A stretch of DNA of 64,000 nt from positions 1-64,000 of the forward strand of contig NZ_BAAACZ010000027.1 of the NCBI RefSeq assembly GCF_039521975.1, read 5' to 3'. Made by a program: the position numbers and the translations under genes. This document shows, piece by piece, positions 25,810-34,536 of the stretch. The stretch's first letter is position 1. Each line of letters opens with the position of its first letter. The DNA is from Alkalibacillus silvisoli. GTDB lineage: Bacteria; Bacillota; Bacilli; Bacillales; Alkalibacillaceae. The notes beneath the pieces were generated by a model that worked only from the letters and a program-made list of their open reading frames with translations, was not told the origin of the DNA and did no database searches.

Positions 25810-26790
25810 ATGACAACTATTAAAGATGTAGCACACCATGCGGAAGTTTCGGTGGCGACGGTTTCGCGGGTTATTAATCGTAATGGATATGTTAATGAAG
25901 ATACGCGTAAGAAGGTAGAAGCGGCAGTTGAGGAGCTGAATTATAAGCCTAATTCGGTTGCACGAAGCCTTTTTAAGAAGCAATCCAAGACGATCGGCAT
26001 TATTGTCCCTGACATTACGAACCCATATTTCCCAGAATTAGTTCGTGGTGTTGAAGATTATTTAATTAAAAAAGGCTTTACGACGATTCTTTGTAATAGT
26101 GATGAAGACCCGGAAAAAGAAAGACTTTATCTTGATGTGATGAAGCAAAAATATGTCGATGGTGTGATTATTGTTTCGAATATGGCTGAGCGAGAGTTTA
26201 TTGATGAGTGTGATATCCCAATGGTTGCCTTAGATCGTAATGTTCATCAAGAGATGCCCGCTTTCGTAATTGACAATCGTGACGGTGGAAGGGTTGCGAC
26301 AGAGCATTTATTCGATGTGGGGTGCAAGCGAGTTGCCCATATTAAAGGCCCAGATCAAGTTATCAATTCTGAAGAACGATATGAAGGATACATAGAAGTA
26401 GTAAATGGTCGAGACTGGTTTCAAGACAGTTTCGTTGTATCGGGCAACTTTGAACAAAAACAGGCCGCACAAGTAACTAAGCAATTGTTAAACAAGCACC
26501 CTGAAATTGATGGTATTTTTGCTGGGAATGATGCTATGGCAGTCGGTGTATTAAAAGCCGCAGAATCATTAAACCTGAAAGTCCCCGAAGATTTAGCGAT
26601 CATTGGTTTTGATGGCATCGATTTAACAGAGATGACATCCCCAGAATTAACCACCCTCTCACAACCGATTTATCAAATGAGCCGTGATGCTGCAAAAGCC
26701 TTAATCACGTTAATAGAAGGGAAAACAATTAAACAAAAAGAAAACCTTTTCCCATTACAATTGCTCAAGCGTCAATCAACTAAAAGATAG
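25810..26790 (+). CDS. LacI family regulator, RbsR-like
   Basis: 326 aa from the ATG at 25810 (MTTIKDVAHHAEVSVATVSRVIN, the standard helix-turn-helix start). YKPNSVARSLFKK is the hinge helix. The periplasmic-binding-protein-like core (TIGIIVPDITNPYFPELVRGVED to LQLLKRQSTKR) is closest in character to ribose repressors. No rbs transport or kinase genes follow; a terminator and small hypothetical genes do. It probably regulates itself through the twin operators and acts on targets elsewhere. Confidence 0.88.
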   Translation: MTTIKDVAHHAEVSVATVSRVINRNGYVNEDTRKKVEAAVEELNYKPNSVARSLFKKQSKTIGIIVPDITNPYFPELVRGVEDYLIKKGFTTILCNSDEDPEKERLYLDVMKQKYVDGVIIVSNMAEREFIDECDIPMVALDRNVHQEMPAFVIDNRDGGRVATEHLFDVGCKRVAHIKGPDQVINSEERYEGYIEVVNGRDWFQDSFVVSGNFEQKQAAQVTKQLLNKHPEIDGIFAGNDAMAVGVLKAAESLNLKVPEDLAIIGFDGIDLTEMTSPELTTLSQPIYQMSRDAAKALITLIEGKTIKQKENLFPLQLLKRQSTKR

Positions 26791-26798
26791 ATAGAAAG

Positions 26799-26844
26799 AA
26801 AGCACACACGTTCGTGTTAACCGCGAGTGGGTGCTTTTATTTTT
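26799..26844 (+). terminator. Intrinsic terminator of the LacI gene
   Basis: AAAGCAC (26799-26805) and GTGCTTT (26831-26837) enclose a smaller ACACG/CGTGT stem and are followed by TATTTTT. Confidence 0.7.
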
Positions 26845-26907
26845 AACACTTTTCTAGTTTCTAGTCGGTTGTATTAGTAGAGACTACAAATGAAAAGTGG
26901 TGATTAT

Positions 26908-27138
26908 ATGAGAAATGAGCTTTTGAGTCTTATAGATAAGCTTCAACAAGATGATTATAAGACAAGGTTATTAAGACGATTACTGATGATGGCATTTTCA
27001 GTGCTTTTGAGGGAGGGGAATTATGACGATTTCCGAAAGACGATGGTCATGCTAACTCGGAGTGGTTTTTTTCGTGATGTTGTAAAAGATGAAGAGTTGG
27101 TGATGTTGGCCAGTCTGGTGGGGAGGAGGTTTCGTTGA
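26908..27138 (+). CDS. Small hypothetical protein
   Basis: 76 aa from the ATG at 26908, which has GTGGTGAT upstream; an in-frame ATG at 26890 has no ribosome site. It is an all-helical, basic-ended protein (LLSLIDKLQQDDYKTRLLRRLLMMAFSVLLREGNYDDFRKTMVMLTRSGFFRDV) without signal or membrane segment. The start is uncertain and the family unrecognised. Confidence 0.5.
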   Translation: MRNELLSLIDKLQQDDYKTRLLRRLLMMAFSVLLREGNYDDFRKTMVMLTRSGFFRDVVKDEELVMLASLVGRRFR

Positions 27139-27210
27139 GAGACGAATGTTTAACACCTTGGTCGCTTAGGGAAAACATTATACAAAACCCGATTAATAGG
27201 TGGTGTTAAA

Positions 27211-27435
27211 ATGGTCCAACACAAAAATAATCACAAAGGGAAAAGCGTTGATCGTAAGAAAAAAGGCGCATACGAAGAAGACCGCACGCCAATTCACGAA
27301 TACAAGGACGCTCAATTTGTCGACGAACCACCGCTAGAAGATGTGAAAATCGAGGAACAGAATCAAAAGCAGAAAAACAAACGAAAAAGCCAAAATACTT
27401 CGCAGAGTGAGAGGAAGTATAGGAAGAGTCAGTAA
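27211..27435 (+). CDS. Small hydrophilic hypothetical protein
   Basis: 74 aa, AGGTGG seven bases before the ATG. Extremely charged, Lys/Glu/Gln-rich, no hydrophobic core (NHKGKSVDRKKKGAYEEDRTP, QKNKRKSQNTSQSERKYRKSQ), so likely disordered. It has its own terminator immediately after the stop, supporting real expression. Function unknown. Confidence 0.55.
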   Translation: MVQHKNNHKGKSVDRKKKGAYEEDRTPIHEYKDAQFVDEPPLEDVKIEEQNQKQKNKRKSQNTSQSERKYRKSQ

Positions 27436-27436
27436 G

Positions 27437-27466
27437 CCCGCTTTGAATAATAAAGCGGGTTTATTA
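27437..27466 (+). terminator. Intrinsic terminator
   Basis: CCCGCTTT (27437-27444) and AAAGCGGG (27452-27459) form an eight-bp stem followed by TTTATTAT. Confidence 0.8.
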
Positions 27467-27591
27467 TATTGGGGGCGGTTAGCAATCTGATATTTACATG
27501 AGAGTGCTCCTTAAATTTAAGTTTTGGGTATATAATAGAGTAGGGGAGTTTAGTTGTGAGTGAAAAGCATACTAGGTAAGAAATACAAGGA

Positions 27592-27822
27592 ATGGAAACA
27601 TTAATTTTTTCGAGTGCTAAAGATTTATTAGTGTATTATGAATTAGAGTCTAAAGACGATGGTCCAATAGTTGCTAAATCCCTTGTTGAAGAATACAGTA
27701 GAAAAATAAGGGGAATATTGGATTATCCTCATGGTGGGACATTAGCACCTGAAGAAATAGCAGAAATTAGGTTTAGACTTAATAAGATGTTTGAATTGTA
27801 TAGGAAGGAGGTTACTTTATGA
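27592..27822 (+). CDS. Small hypothetical protein, partner of a HIRAN gene
   Basis: 76 aa (SAKDLLVYYELESKDDGPIVAKSLVEEYSRKIRGIL), helical and cytoplasmic by composition. Its stop overlaps the next gene's ATG by four bases (ATGA), showing translational coupling with the HIRAN-type protein. The ribosome site is weak. Family not recognised; the coupling suggests that the two products work together. Confidence 0.55.
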   Translation: METLIFSSAKDLLVYYELESKDDGPIVAKSLVEEYSRKIRGILDYPHGGTLAPEEIAEIRFRLNKMFELYRKEVTL

Positions 27823-28583
27823 CTGCTATAAAATCCCTGTTATTCGTTTGGAAAAACCATGAGAATAACTTTTATTATCAAATTGGTACACTTAGTTATG
27901 ATGGGGAAGTGTACACCTTCGAATATAGTCATAAAAGTGAATCCCCTCGAAATGTTTATGAAGCTTTAAGTAAAGGTTATCGTTTACACCCTGCTTTTCC
28001 AGACTTAGAGAAAACTTAAGTTTCTGAGAAGCTTTTTACTACTTTTAATCGACGAATTCCCGACCAATCTCGTATTGGCTATGAAAATATATTGAATGAG
28101 CTATTTTTACCACAAGATGCTGATCGAATGGATTTGTTACGTGAAACACGTGGCACTTTATCTGGTGACCCTTATTCATTTGAAGAGCCCCTTCGGTTAA
28201 CTGGTGAAACTCTTTATTCTAACTTTTATATCAATGGCATGCGACATAGTGAAGGATTGCCAACTAATTGGGATTCAATTATCAATAAAGGTGATTCATT
28301 GGTTGCGCAGTTAGAGGAAGGTAATCAATTTGATCCTTTTGCAGTAAAAGTATTAACCATAGATGATATGCATGTAGGTTATATTCCTGGAATTTATGCA
28401 CAGGCAGTCCATGCCTTGTTGAAAAATCAGGAAAAGGTGAAGTTAACTGTTAAGCAAGTTCGTCCTAATTTTACACCACAATGGTGGGTGAAGGTTGAGT
28501 TAGCTGCTACTGTTGAAATGAATAACCCCAACCAATATTATCGCAAAAATCTAGATAGTTTTATATTTAAGGAGATAGCGTAA
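27819..28583 (+). pseudogene. HIRAN-domain protein interrupted by one TAA codon
   Basis: A single frame of 255 codons is cut only by TAA at 28017-28019. Before it: SLLFVWKNHENNFYYQIGTL and SESPRNVYEALSKGYRLHPAFPDLEKT, resembling the N-terminal region of HipA-like proteins. After it: RRIPDQSRIGYENILNELFL and RETRGTLSGDPYSF, then a HIRAN-type segment with EEGNQFDPFAVKV and HVGYIPGIYAQAV. HIRAN domains bind DNA ends or damaged DNA. No frameshift is seen, so the gene died recently, is read through, or has a sequencing error. A TTG at 28092 could restart the second part. Confidence 0.65.
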
Positions 28584-28678
28584 CATTTGGCACTTAATTA
28601 GTATTTTGGGTAGAGATGAAAAAAGAATCCGTACGCTCTTCTACTTACGCAGTTTAGATTACACTCTCCAAGGCAAAT

Positions 28679-28720
28679 AAAAGGAGCACCTTTGCAAATC
28701 CAAAGGTGCTCCTTTTAGCT
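28679..28720. terminator. Strong hairpin terminator
   Basis: AAAAGGAGCACCTTTG (28679-28694) pairs perfectly with CAAAGGTGCTCCTTTT (28701-28716), a 16-bp stem with a six-base loop. It ends the HIRAN transcription unit. Confidence 0.85.
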
Positions 28721-28796
28721 TGACCACAATTTGTATATAAGAACGTTGTATAACCTTAAAAACTTTCACCCTTTACACGTTCTTCCCCCTATAGAT

Positions 28797-28976
28797 TTTC
28801 GCTTAGATATTAGGAATTTCGCCCGATTAACGGGTTGATTAGGCGAACGCCCAATTAATTAGGCGTTCGCCTGAAAAATGATAATTTCGCCTGAATATTC
28901 GAAATTTCGCCCGATTATTGTGAAGTTCGCCTGAATAACGGAAATTTCGCCTGATTCCTAAATAATCAGGCGATTT
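28797..28976. repeat. 20-bp-period repeat array, class A, inverted
   Basis: TTTCGCC blocks end at 28890, 28910, 28930 and 28950, exactly 20 apart. One end holds the palindrome GGCGAACGCCCAATTAATTA plus GGCGTTCGCC (28842-28871), the other the hairpin CGCCTGATT/AATCAGGCG (28948-28972). Read on the minus strand it has the same order as the arrays at 49858 and 63445. Confidence 0.85.
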
Positions 28977-29134
28977 CATATTACTTCATTTACCACATAC
29001 TCCATCAATCACACCCAACCGGAGATTTTAAAACTTATATCCCAAATAATTGTGAAAAATATTGAATTTTTTGTCGTATAATGGTACTTTATTACTCGTG
29101 ATATATACTTATATAGATAGAGGGGGATATCCGA

Positions 29135-29809
29135 ATGAGAAGCAACAGATTATTGTTGTTGGTTCTTTTGTCAGGCATCATGGTTTTAGCTGCGTGTGGT
29201 GAAATGACTTTAGAACTAGAAAAGGATGGATCAGGAGAAGTATTTATGGAGATTCCTAATAATGGAATGATTTCTCCGGGTGAAATTGAGAGCCAATTAG
29301 AAAGTCAGGTAGAAGATTCAGATCAGGTGTCTGGGTTTTCAGTGAATGAAGGTAGTAACTCAATAAGGACTAGCTTTCAATTTGATAATATTAGTGCTAT
29401 TGACCCTAATTCGTACATAATACCCGTCTCAGATTATGTGGTTGCAGGAGATTCAAGGCTAGATGAATTACATATTGTTGATGAGGAAATGGAAGCGTTT
29501 GAATCAGATAGCACTGCATTGTTTGTGAGGCTTCCTGGTGATTTGCAAGATTTTGAAACAGCGAGAGTGGAGGTTTCTGGTGAAATTGTAGCACATTCTG
29601 AGGAGTTAGAGTTAGTTAATGACGACACAGTAGAAGTTGAATCTCGTGGTGAAGTTTTCTTAGTATTTGAGCCGAGTAGTGGTCTTGGTGTACTTGGTTG
29701 GGGAATGATCCTTTTATTACCTATAGCAGGTGGGGTTTTCTTCTATTTAAGGAGAAATAATATGTTACCGGCTAAGGAAGCTAAGAAAGAAGGTGACACA
29801 GATGCGTAA
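29135..29809 (+). CDS. Lipoprotein with C-terminal membrane anchor
   Basis: 224 aa. Signal peptide with lipobox LAAC (Cys at 21), then an acidic beta-rich domain (MTLELEKDGSGEVFMEIPNNG onward) and a C-terminal membrane helix (GLGVLGWGMILLLPIAGGVFFYL) with a basic end. EL-KDGSG-V at the domain start resembles DUF3153-like lipoproteins, but I cannot confirm it. Being held by both a lipid and a helix is unusual. First of three lipoprotein genes on the same strand; its stop overlaps the next start. Confidence 0.7.
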   Translation: MRSNRLLLLVLLSGIMVLAACGEMTLELEKDGSGEVFMEIPNNGMISPGEIESQLESQVEDSDQVSGFSVNEGSNSIRTSFQFDNISAIDPNSYIIPVSDYVVAGDSRLDELHIVDEEMEAFESDSTALFVRLPGDLQDFETARVEVSGEIVAHSEELELVNDDTVEVESRGEVFLVFEPSSGLGVLGWGMILLLPIAGGVFFYLRRNNMLPAKEAKKEGDTDA

Positions 29810-31595
29810 GGTATTATTTACGTTTTCAATAGCTAGTTTAATGCTATTAATGGCTTGTGGTTCAGATGATGCTTTTCAGAATGATTTAGAAACGGTTATT
29901 GATCAAATGAATGATATGGACTATGACGAAGCAATTGCTAAGTTACAGGAGTTAGAAGAAGGGTTAGTAGGAGATCAGTATGAAACAGGCCGTATTAACC
30001 TTGTTAGTGGCATGCTTAATGAAGCAGAATATATGAGTGAGAACATTGCTGAATTAGAAGAGATGTATAATTCTGCAATGGAACATGTTGATGAGGCAAC
30101 AGCTAGTGAAGATCGGGATATAGAATTGTATAGTCATGCACTTAGTTCTATAGATCAAACGCTTAATCGATTTGAAGATATGACACAGCTAGATATGTAC
30201 CAAGATTTAGAGGGTAAACGTGATGAGTTAAGTGAAGAAATTTTAGGTGATTGGTTACCTTCGTTGCAAGAAGGTATTGAAAGTGATTTAGAATCACAGA
30301 ATTTTGCAGAAGCAGAAATGCAATTAAATGAAATGAATCGTTTACATCAAATGATGCCAGAAGAGATTAGAGAAGGTGTCGTTAGTGAATATGATGAAAT
30401 GATCGCTGAAGAAAGAGAACGTTTTGTTTTTATTCCTGAGATTGTAGATGGTTGGAATGAAACGGTAATTGATAACGATGAAGGATCTATAGAGGTTGAA
30501 GGAGTTAGAAATATTGATAGTGGAGTAGAAGTCGTTATAAGCTTCAATGATTATTACAAAAATATTAGTGATCAGCTGGCATTTAGCCCAAGAATGATTC
30601 TTTCAGATAGTGATACTGTGAGTGGTTCATTAGCTGAAACTAGATTATTAGAAGACAAAGCTATTACTAAATATCACTTCTCAACTATGGGGGGTGACAT
30701 TCAAGTAGATGATATCTCGAGAATGGATGTTGAAGCTCCATTTGAACAAGAAGAAGCTATTCAAGTAGCCTTTGATGGTACTGATGGTGAGTATGAAATC
30801 CCTGGAATTGAATCGATCAAAGAGTTGCATAGGCCAGAGTGGACTCTAGATGGTGATAACTTTGAAGTAGAAATAGATCGTTTCTTTGTTGAAGACCATA
30901 ATATTGAAATTACAGGCGTGATCAAGGCTGAAGAAGATATAACAATTGATGAAACTTCAAGGGCTTATTTACCTTTTACAAAAGAAGAGAATGATACTAG
31001 AGGGTTTGGCTCTAATGAGGTAGAGCTTTATGCAGATACGGAGAAAGATTTTGAAATTAATCATAGTTTCAGTGATCCCATTACAGAGTTTCATAATTAT
31101 ATAGACTTAATGTTATTTGAACACCATTTATCAGTTGATTTGACTGATGGACAATTGTATGAGGTTTCTGATCCTGTGTTTGTAGCTGATCTGGAAAATA
31201 GAACACATCGTACCTCGTCTAATTTATATGATGAACATAATGATAGAGAATTAATTAACCAATCAGGTGATAGAGTTAAAGAAGATTCACTTATTATGCG
31301 TGCAAGTGCAGTCAATCGGTATACATTAAATGACCGGTTTGATCAATTTACTACGACACTTCATGTTCACCAAGGAAATAGTGGTGTTGATTATGGAACG
31401 ACGGAATTTGAAGTCTATTCAGTTGAAGATGATGATGAAGTTGAGCTTTATTCAACAACAATTGAGGAAGATCATGATGCACAAGATGTTGAAATAGATG
31501 TAGAAGGCGTAACAGAATTGAAGATTCAAATTAGTACAGATAGAGGTTCTGAAGGAAGACAAGAAATTATATTAGAAGAACCAGCAGTTGAGTAA
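29802..31595 (+). CDS. Large acidic lipoprotein
   Basis: 597 aa from the ATG at 29802, eight bases before the preceding stop; an in-frame ATG at 29793 is less likely. Lipobox LMAC. Residues about 30-210 are helical, Glu-rich and coiled-coil-like (NDMDYDEAIAKLQELEEGL, EDRDIELYSHALSSIDQTLNRF). Residues 210-597 are beta-rich repeated modules, ending in a jelly-roll-like part (TLHVHQGNSGVDYGTTEFEVYS, VEIDVEGVTELKIQIS) reminiscent of NPCBM-type carbohydrate binding. It probably stands on the outer membrane face as an adhesion or sensing protein; function unknown. Confidence 0.65.
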   Translation: MRKVLFTFSIASLMLLMACGSDDAFQNDLETVIDQMNDMDYDEAIAKLQELEEGLVGDQYETGRINLVSGMLNEAEYMSENIAELEEMYNSAMEHVDEATASEDRDIELYSHALSSIDQTLNRFEDMTQLDMYQDLEGKRDELSEEILGDWLPSLQEGIESDLESQNFAEAEMQLNEMNRLHQMMPEEIREGVVSEYDEMIAEERERFVFIPEIVDGWNETVIDNDEGSIEVEGVRNIDSGVEVVISFNDYYKNISDQLAFSPRMILSDSDTVSGSLAETRLLEDKAITKYHFSTMGGDIQVDDISRMDVEAPFEQEEAIQVAFDGTDGEYEIPGIESIKELHRPEWTLDGDNFEVEIDRFFVEDHNIEITGVIKAEEDITIDETSRAYLPFTKEENDTRGFGSNEVELYADTEKDFEINHSFSDPITEFHNYIDLMLFEHHLSVDLTDGQLYEVSDPVFVADLENRTHRTSSNLYDEHNDRELINQSGDRVKEDSLIMRASAVNRYTLNDRFDQFTTTLHVHQGNSGVDYGTTEFEVYSVEDDDEVELYSTTIEEDHDAQDVEIDVEGVTELKIQISTDRGSEGRQEIILEEPAVE

Positions 31596-31626
31596 AATTA
31601 TTTTAAGGAAAAAGAGGTTGATTAAA

Positions 31627-31929
31627 ATGAAAAAAGTACTATTTATTCTAGTGACTATGACAGTAATCTTTTTAACAGCATGTTCATCTTCTGGCGATAT
31701 TGAAGGTGTGTGGGAGTTAGATGGTGAGCAGATGGAAATTGGAGATGGAGTTATGTCCATTCAAGGTGACTTTCCAATTGAAATAGAGTATGAGCACTTA
31801 AGTGGCGATGAGTACGAAATAACATTTATGGGCGAAACAGATACGATGGAAATTAGTGTGAGTGGTGATGAGTTGACGATGGAGTCAATGACAACAGGGG
31901 ATCAGGAAACTTACGATCGTGTGGAATAA
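31627..31929 (+). CDS. Small lipocalin-like lipoprotein
   Basis: 100 aa from the ATG at 31627, 31 bp after the previous gene. Lipobox LTAC, then IEGVWELDGEQMEIGDGVMSI and alternating short beta strands, the pattern of small lipocalin-like bacterial lipoproteins (DUF5640/DUF4923 type). It ends the three-gene lipoprotein operon just before a strong terminator. Confidence 0.65.
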   Translation: MKKVLFILVTMTVIFLTACSSSGDIEGVWELDGEQMEIGDGVMSIQGDFPIEIEYEHLSGDEYEITFMGETDTMEISVSGDELTMESMTTGDQETYDRVE

Positions 31930-31940
31930 TTGATGCATAC

Positions 31941-31982
31941 AAAAAGCAAGTCCCTCCTTTGAATGGAGGAACTTGCTTTTTT
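31941..31982. terminator. Bidirectional terminator
   Basis: AAAAAGCAAGT-C-CCTCC (31941-31957) pairs with GGAGG-A-ACTTGCTTTTTT across a seven-base loop. It serves the lipoprotein operon and the convergent zinc-ribbon gene. Confidence 0.9.
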
Positions 31983-31990
31983 GTTAAAAC

Positions 31991-32806
31991 TTAAAACATA
32001 ACCATATTTTCTAAGTTGTTTACTAAACTGTCGATATAAAAGTTAAATAGAATGTACATAAATATTACTGTCATAAAAAAGCTCGCGATACTATTATAGA
32101 CAAACTGGCCATTCTCACCTGATTTAGTCAAGTTGTAAGTGGTTAACAGCACAGGCGCTACTAAAGTGAATGCTATTAAACTCGCAAATAGAAGAATTAG
32201 AGTAAATTGAGCCGATGTACTTAAGCCAGTAATGATTGATAAAATAGCTAAAACTGAAAATGGTACGGCCAATGCTCCGTATTGCGCGAGTGTTGTTTTA
32301 AATGATTGATTAACTTTACCGATCTTTAAAGAAATAATTAATGCTAATAACCCAGTACCAGCAATGAGGATTGTACCTAGAACTAAACGACTAACTGTAC
32401 CAAAGAATGGGACTGATTCATCTACACCAAATCCGCCTACCAATTGACTAAATAACCCGTTGAGTAAGAAATAAACACCTAATGATAGAGTTAATGACAT
32501 AATAACTAATGTAATAATTCCATTTATGTACGAGCTTTCTTGTTGTTTTAATGCTAGGTTAGGATTTTTTAAGGTTGAAATAAAATATTCCCAGTAGTTT
32601 TTGGTAAAGTTCTTTGCCTGATCAAGCTGAGCATTTGAAGATTTACTTTCGCTAGCTTGACTCTGACCCTGATCCTGACTCTGGTCCTCTTGTTGATCGG
32701 GTGATTCATTAGACCCGGAATCATTTGAAATTGGCTTCCCGCAATTCTCGCAAAACCTCCCTTCTTCTTGTTGGTGCTGACAATTTTCACATACTAATGT
32801 GATCAT
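31991..32806 (-). CDS. Zinc-ribbon multi-pass membrane protein
   Basis: 271 aa, AAAGGAG before the ATG. CENCQHQQEEGRFCENCGK (residues 6-24) is a CxxC...CxxC zinc ribbon. A Gln/Ser-rich linker (about 30-65) and a shared block NYWEYFISTLKNPNLAL follow, then about five membrane helices of Yip1-like character. A paralogue at 49986-50738 shares ribbon, block and helix layout. Such proteins are membrane adaptors of unknown role in Bacillales. Confidence 0.7.
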   Translation of the reverse strand: MITLVCENCQHQQEEGRFCENCGKPISNDSGSNESPDQQEDQSQDQGQSQASESKSSNAQLDQAKNFTKNYWEYFISTLKNPNLALKQQESSYINGIITLVIMSLTLSLGVYFLLNGLFSQLVGGFGVDESVPFFGTVSRLVLGTILIAGTGLLALIISLKIGKVNQSFKTTLAQYGALAVPFSVLAILSIITGLSTSAQFTLILLFASLIAFTLVAPVLLTTYNLTKSGENGQFVYNSIASFFMTVIFMYILFNFYIDSLVNNLENMVMF

Positions 32807-33066
32807 AAAAACACTCCTTTAGTTTTAATACAAAATCTCTATAAATTGTAACATAAATTATCAAAAGCTGACATAATTTATGAAAGATTAATGTGGTTGA
32901 CAAAAAAAGCGAGGGACATTTGGAGTGGGTGTTTTATATTAGGAAGCTAAAATAGACTCAGTCGAATAAAGGTTCTTCAGAAATTGAATTTATTACAGCC
33001 ATCTCTAGCACACACTGTACTATGTTAAACTAGTAGTAATATTAATGAGTATTCGGAGTTGAACAA
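32807..33066. other. Divergent intergenic region
   Basis: AT-rich spacer between the zinc-ribbon gene and the plus-strand locus at 33067. No ORF or clear promoter consensus was recognised. Confidence 0.4.
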
Positions 33067-34092
33067 GTGCAAATTCAATGTACGAAAAAGTTGTTAAGTG
33101 AAATGAAGGTCGAAGCAGATGAGCGAATTGAGAGGGATTCCATATTTGATTGGCATGCTAATGTGATTAAATTGGGTAGGAGAAAAGCGGTTGTTTTAGT
33201 GAATGACATTTCTCGTTATTCGATTTTGATTTATGGTGTGAAGGTGGCTGATTTCCATCGTTTGTCTGAGCGTATTTCTTTAGCCATTAACCAAGTGTTA
33301 CAGGCTGAGGGAATTGAAAAGAGTATTATTGATGAGTATTTTGAAGCGGCTGGTAAGGTAAATTTTACTCATACGAAGTCACGAAAGATGGTTTCTACTA
33401 TGACTCAGCGTGTAAAGGAACTGGAAATGATTGTGGACGATTTGGGCGATGATGAGAGAGTTTAAGTGGGTATTAGCAAGTTTTGGAGCCGTTTTTTAAC
33501 TGGTAATGGACAATGTAGTTATATCATGCCTAATCGTGAGGTGTTTGAAGAGCTTGAGAAGTTTTCGGGTAGGGCGATTTTTTAAAATGATGCATTTGAA
33601 GTTACAGTGAGTTTGGCGTTGGGGAGTCATAGAGCTTGGAGACGGCTGATTGTTCGTAATGACATCACGTTCTCACAATTTCATGATGTAATTCAAACTG
33701 CATTTAAATGGGAAGACAGCCACCTGTATCATTTCGAAATTGGTGATGATGAAATTGAGATTGGCTCTGAACTATTGGAAACACGTTTGGGTGAACGGCT
33801 AGAAATTGGGACTAAATTTAAATATGTTTATGATTTTGGAGATAACTGGGAGCATGATGTTGTTGTCGAACGGACAATCGAGGGCTACTCTACGCAACAT
33901 GCAACGTGCTTAGATGGTGAACATCCAGGACCACCAGAAGATGTCGGTGGAATTCCAGGCTATTTGGAGTTTTTACGAATTATTAATGATAAAAATGATC
34001 CAGACCATCCCCATATGAAACTGTGGGCAAGCTTGTGGAAGCCTGAATTTGATATCGTGTGGGTTAATCGAAAGCTCGAGCGTTTGGCATAA
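33067..34092 (+). pseudogene. DUF6933/pRiA4b-ORF3-type protein split by two TAA codons
   Basis: One continuous frame of 342 codons is interrupted by TAA at 33463-33465 and at 33583-33585 with no frameshift. The first part (GTG start; QCTKKLLSEMKVEAD, SIFDWHANVIKLGRRKAVVLVND) is DUF6933-like. The last part (SLALGSHRAWRRLIVRNDITF, YDFGDNWEHDVVVE, HPGPPEDVGGIPGYLEF) is the plasmid pRiA4b ORF-3/IS1096 passenger-TnpR family domain. From memory, relatives carry both in one chain of about 330 aa, joined by a segment like SKFWSRFLTGNGQCSYIMPN. The second half might still be translated from internal GTG codons. Confidence 0.65.
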
Positions 34093-34106
34093 AGTTTAAT
34101 AAGAAA

Positions 34107-34370
34107 AATCGCCTAATTATTGTGGAATTAGGCGATTTTTTTAATAATTAAGCGAAATCGACGATAATTGGATGAACTTCTCGATAATTAAGCGAACGCC
34201 CAATTAATTGAGCGTTCGCTTAAATCCGCCCTTGATCCGCAGAGTGTCCGATCTCTTCCATTATCTGGATTATCAGCGATTTTTTTAATATTCCGGCGAA
34301 AATTTAATTTTTCCGGCGAAACTAGGTGATAATTCGGCGAACGCCGGATTTTACACGCGTTCGCCCAATC
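34107..34370. repeat. Composite 20-bp-period array (class A then class B)
   Basis: Class A part: the hairpin TCGCCTAATT/AATTAGGCGA (34119-34135), then AATTAAGCGA-type units at an exact 20-bp step to the palindrome GCGAACGCCCAATTAATTGA plus GCGTTCGC (34192-34219). A linker containing TTGATCCGCAGAGTGTCC and TTCCATTATCTGGATTATCA leads to class B units with CCGGCGAA at 34293 and 34313. It ends in GGCGAACGCCGGATT. Confidence 0.85.
34112..34142 (+). terminator. Terminator formed by the first array hairpin
   Basis: AAAAATCGCCTAATT and AATTAGGCGATTTTTTT form a long stem with a T tract only 20 bp after the stop at 34092. The repeat array thus supplies an apparently functional intrinsic terminator. 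Confidence 0.75.
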
Positions 34371-34448
34371 GAGCCCTAATCGCCCACCGCCACGTCTCCC
34401 CCTAAAAACCTACCAAATTTATCTACTATAAAATTTTCTGTCAACTTA

Positions 34449-34477
34449 TAGACAAACTTGTCGAAATAACCTATAAT
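34449..34477 (+). promoter_or_regulatory. Promoter of the amidohydrolase operon
   Basis: TAGACA (34449-34454), 17-base spacer and a perfect TATAAT (34472-34477), 60 bp before the first start codon. Confidence 0.7.
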
Positions 34478-34536
34478 TCGATTAACGGAAATTTACCATA
34501 ATATATCCGAAATTAAATATAAGTGGAGATGAGATC

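Noticed and set aside
28797..28976. CRISPR array
   Set aside because: The 20-bp period includes the repeated part itself, spacers are not unique 30-mers, and no cas genes are present.
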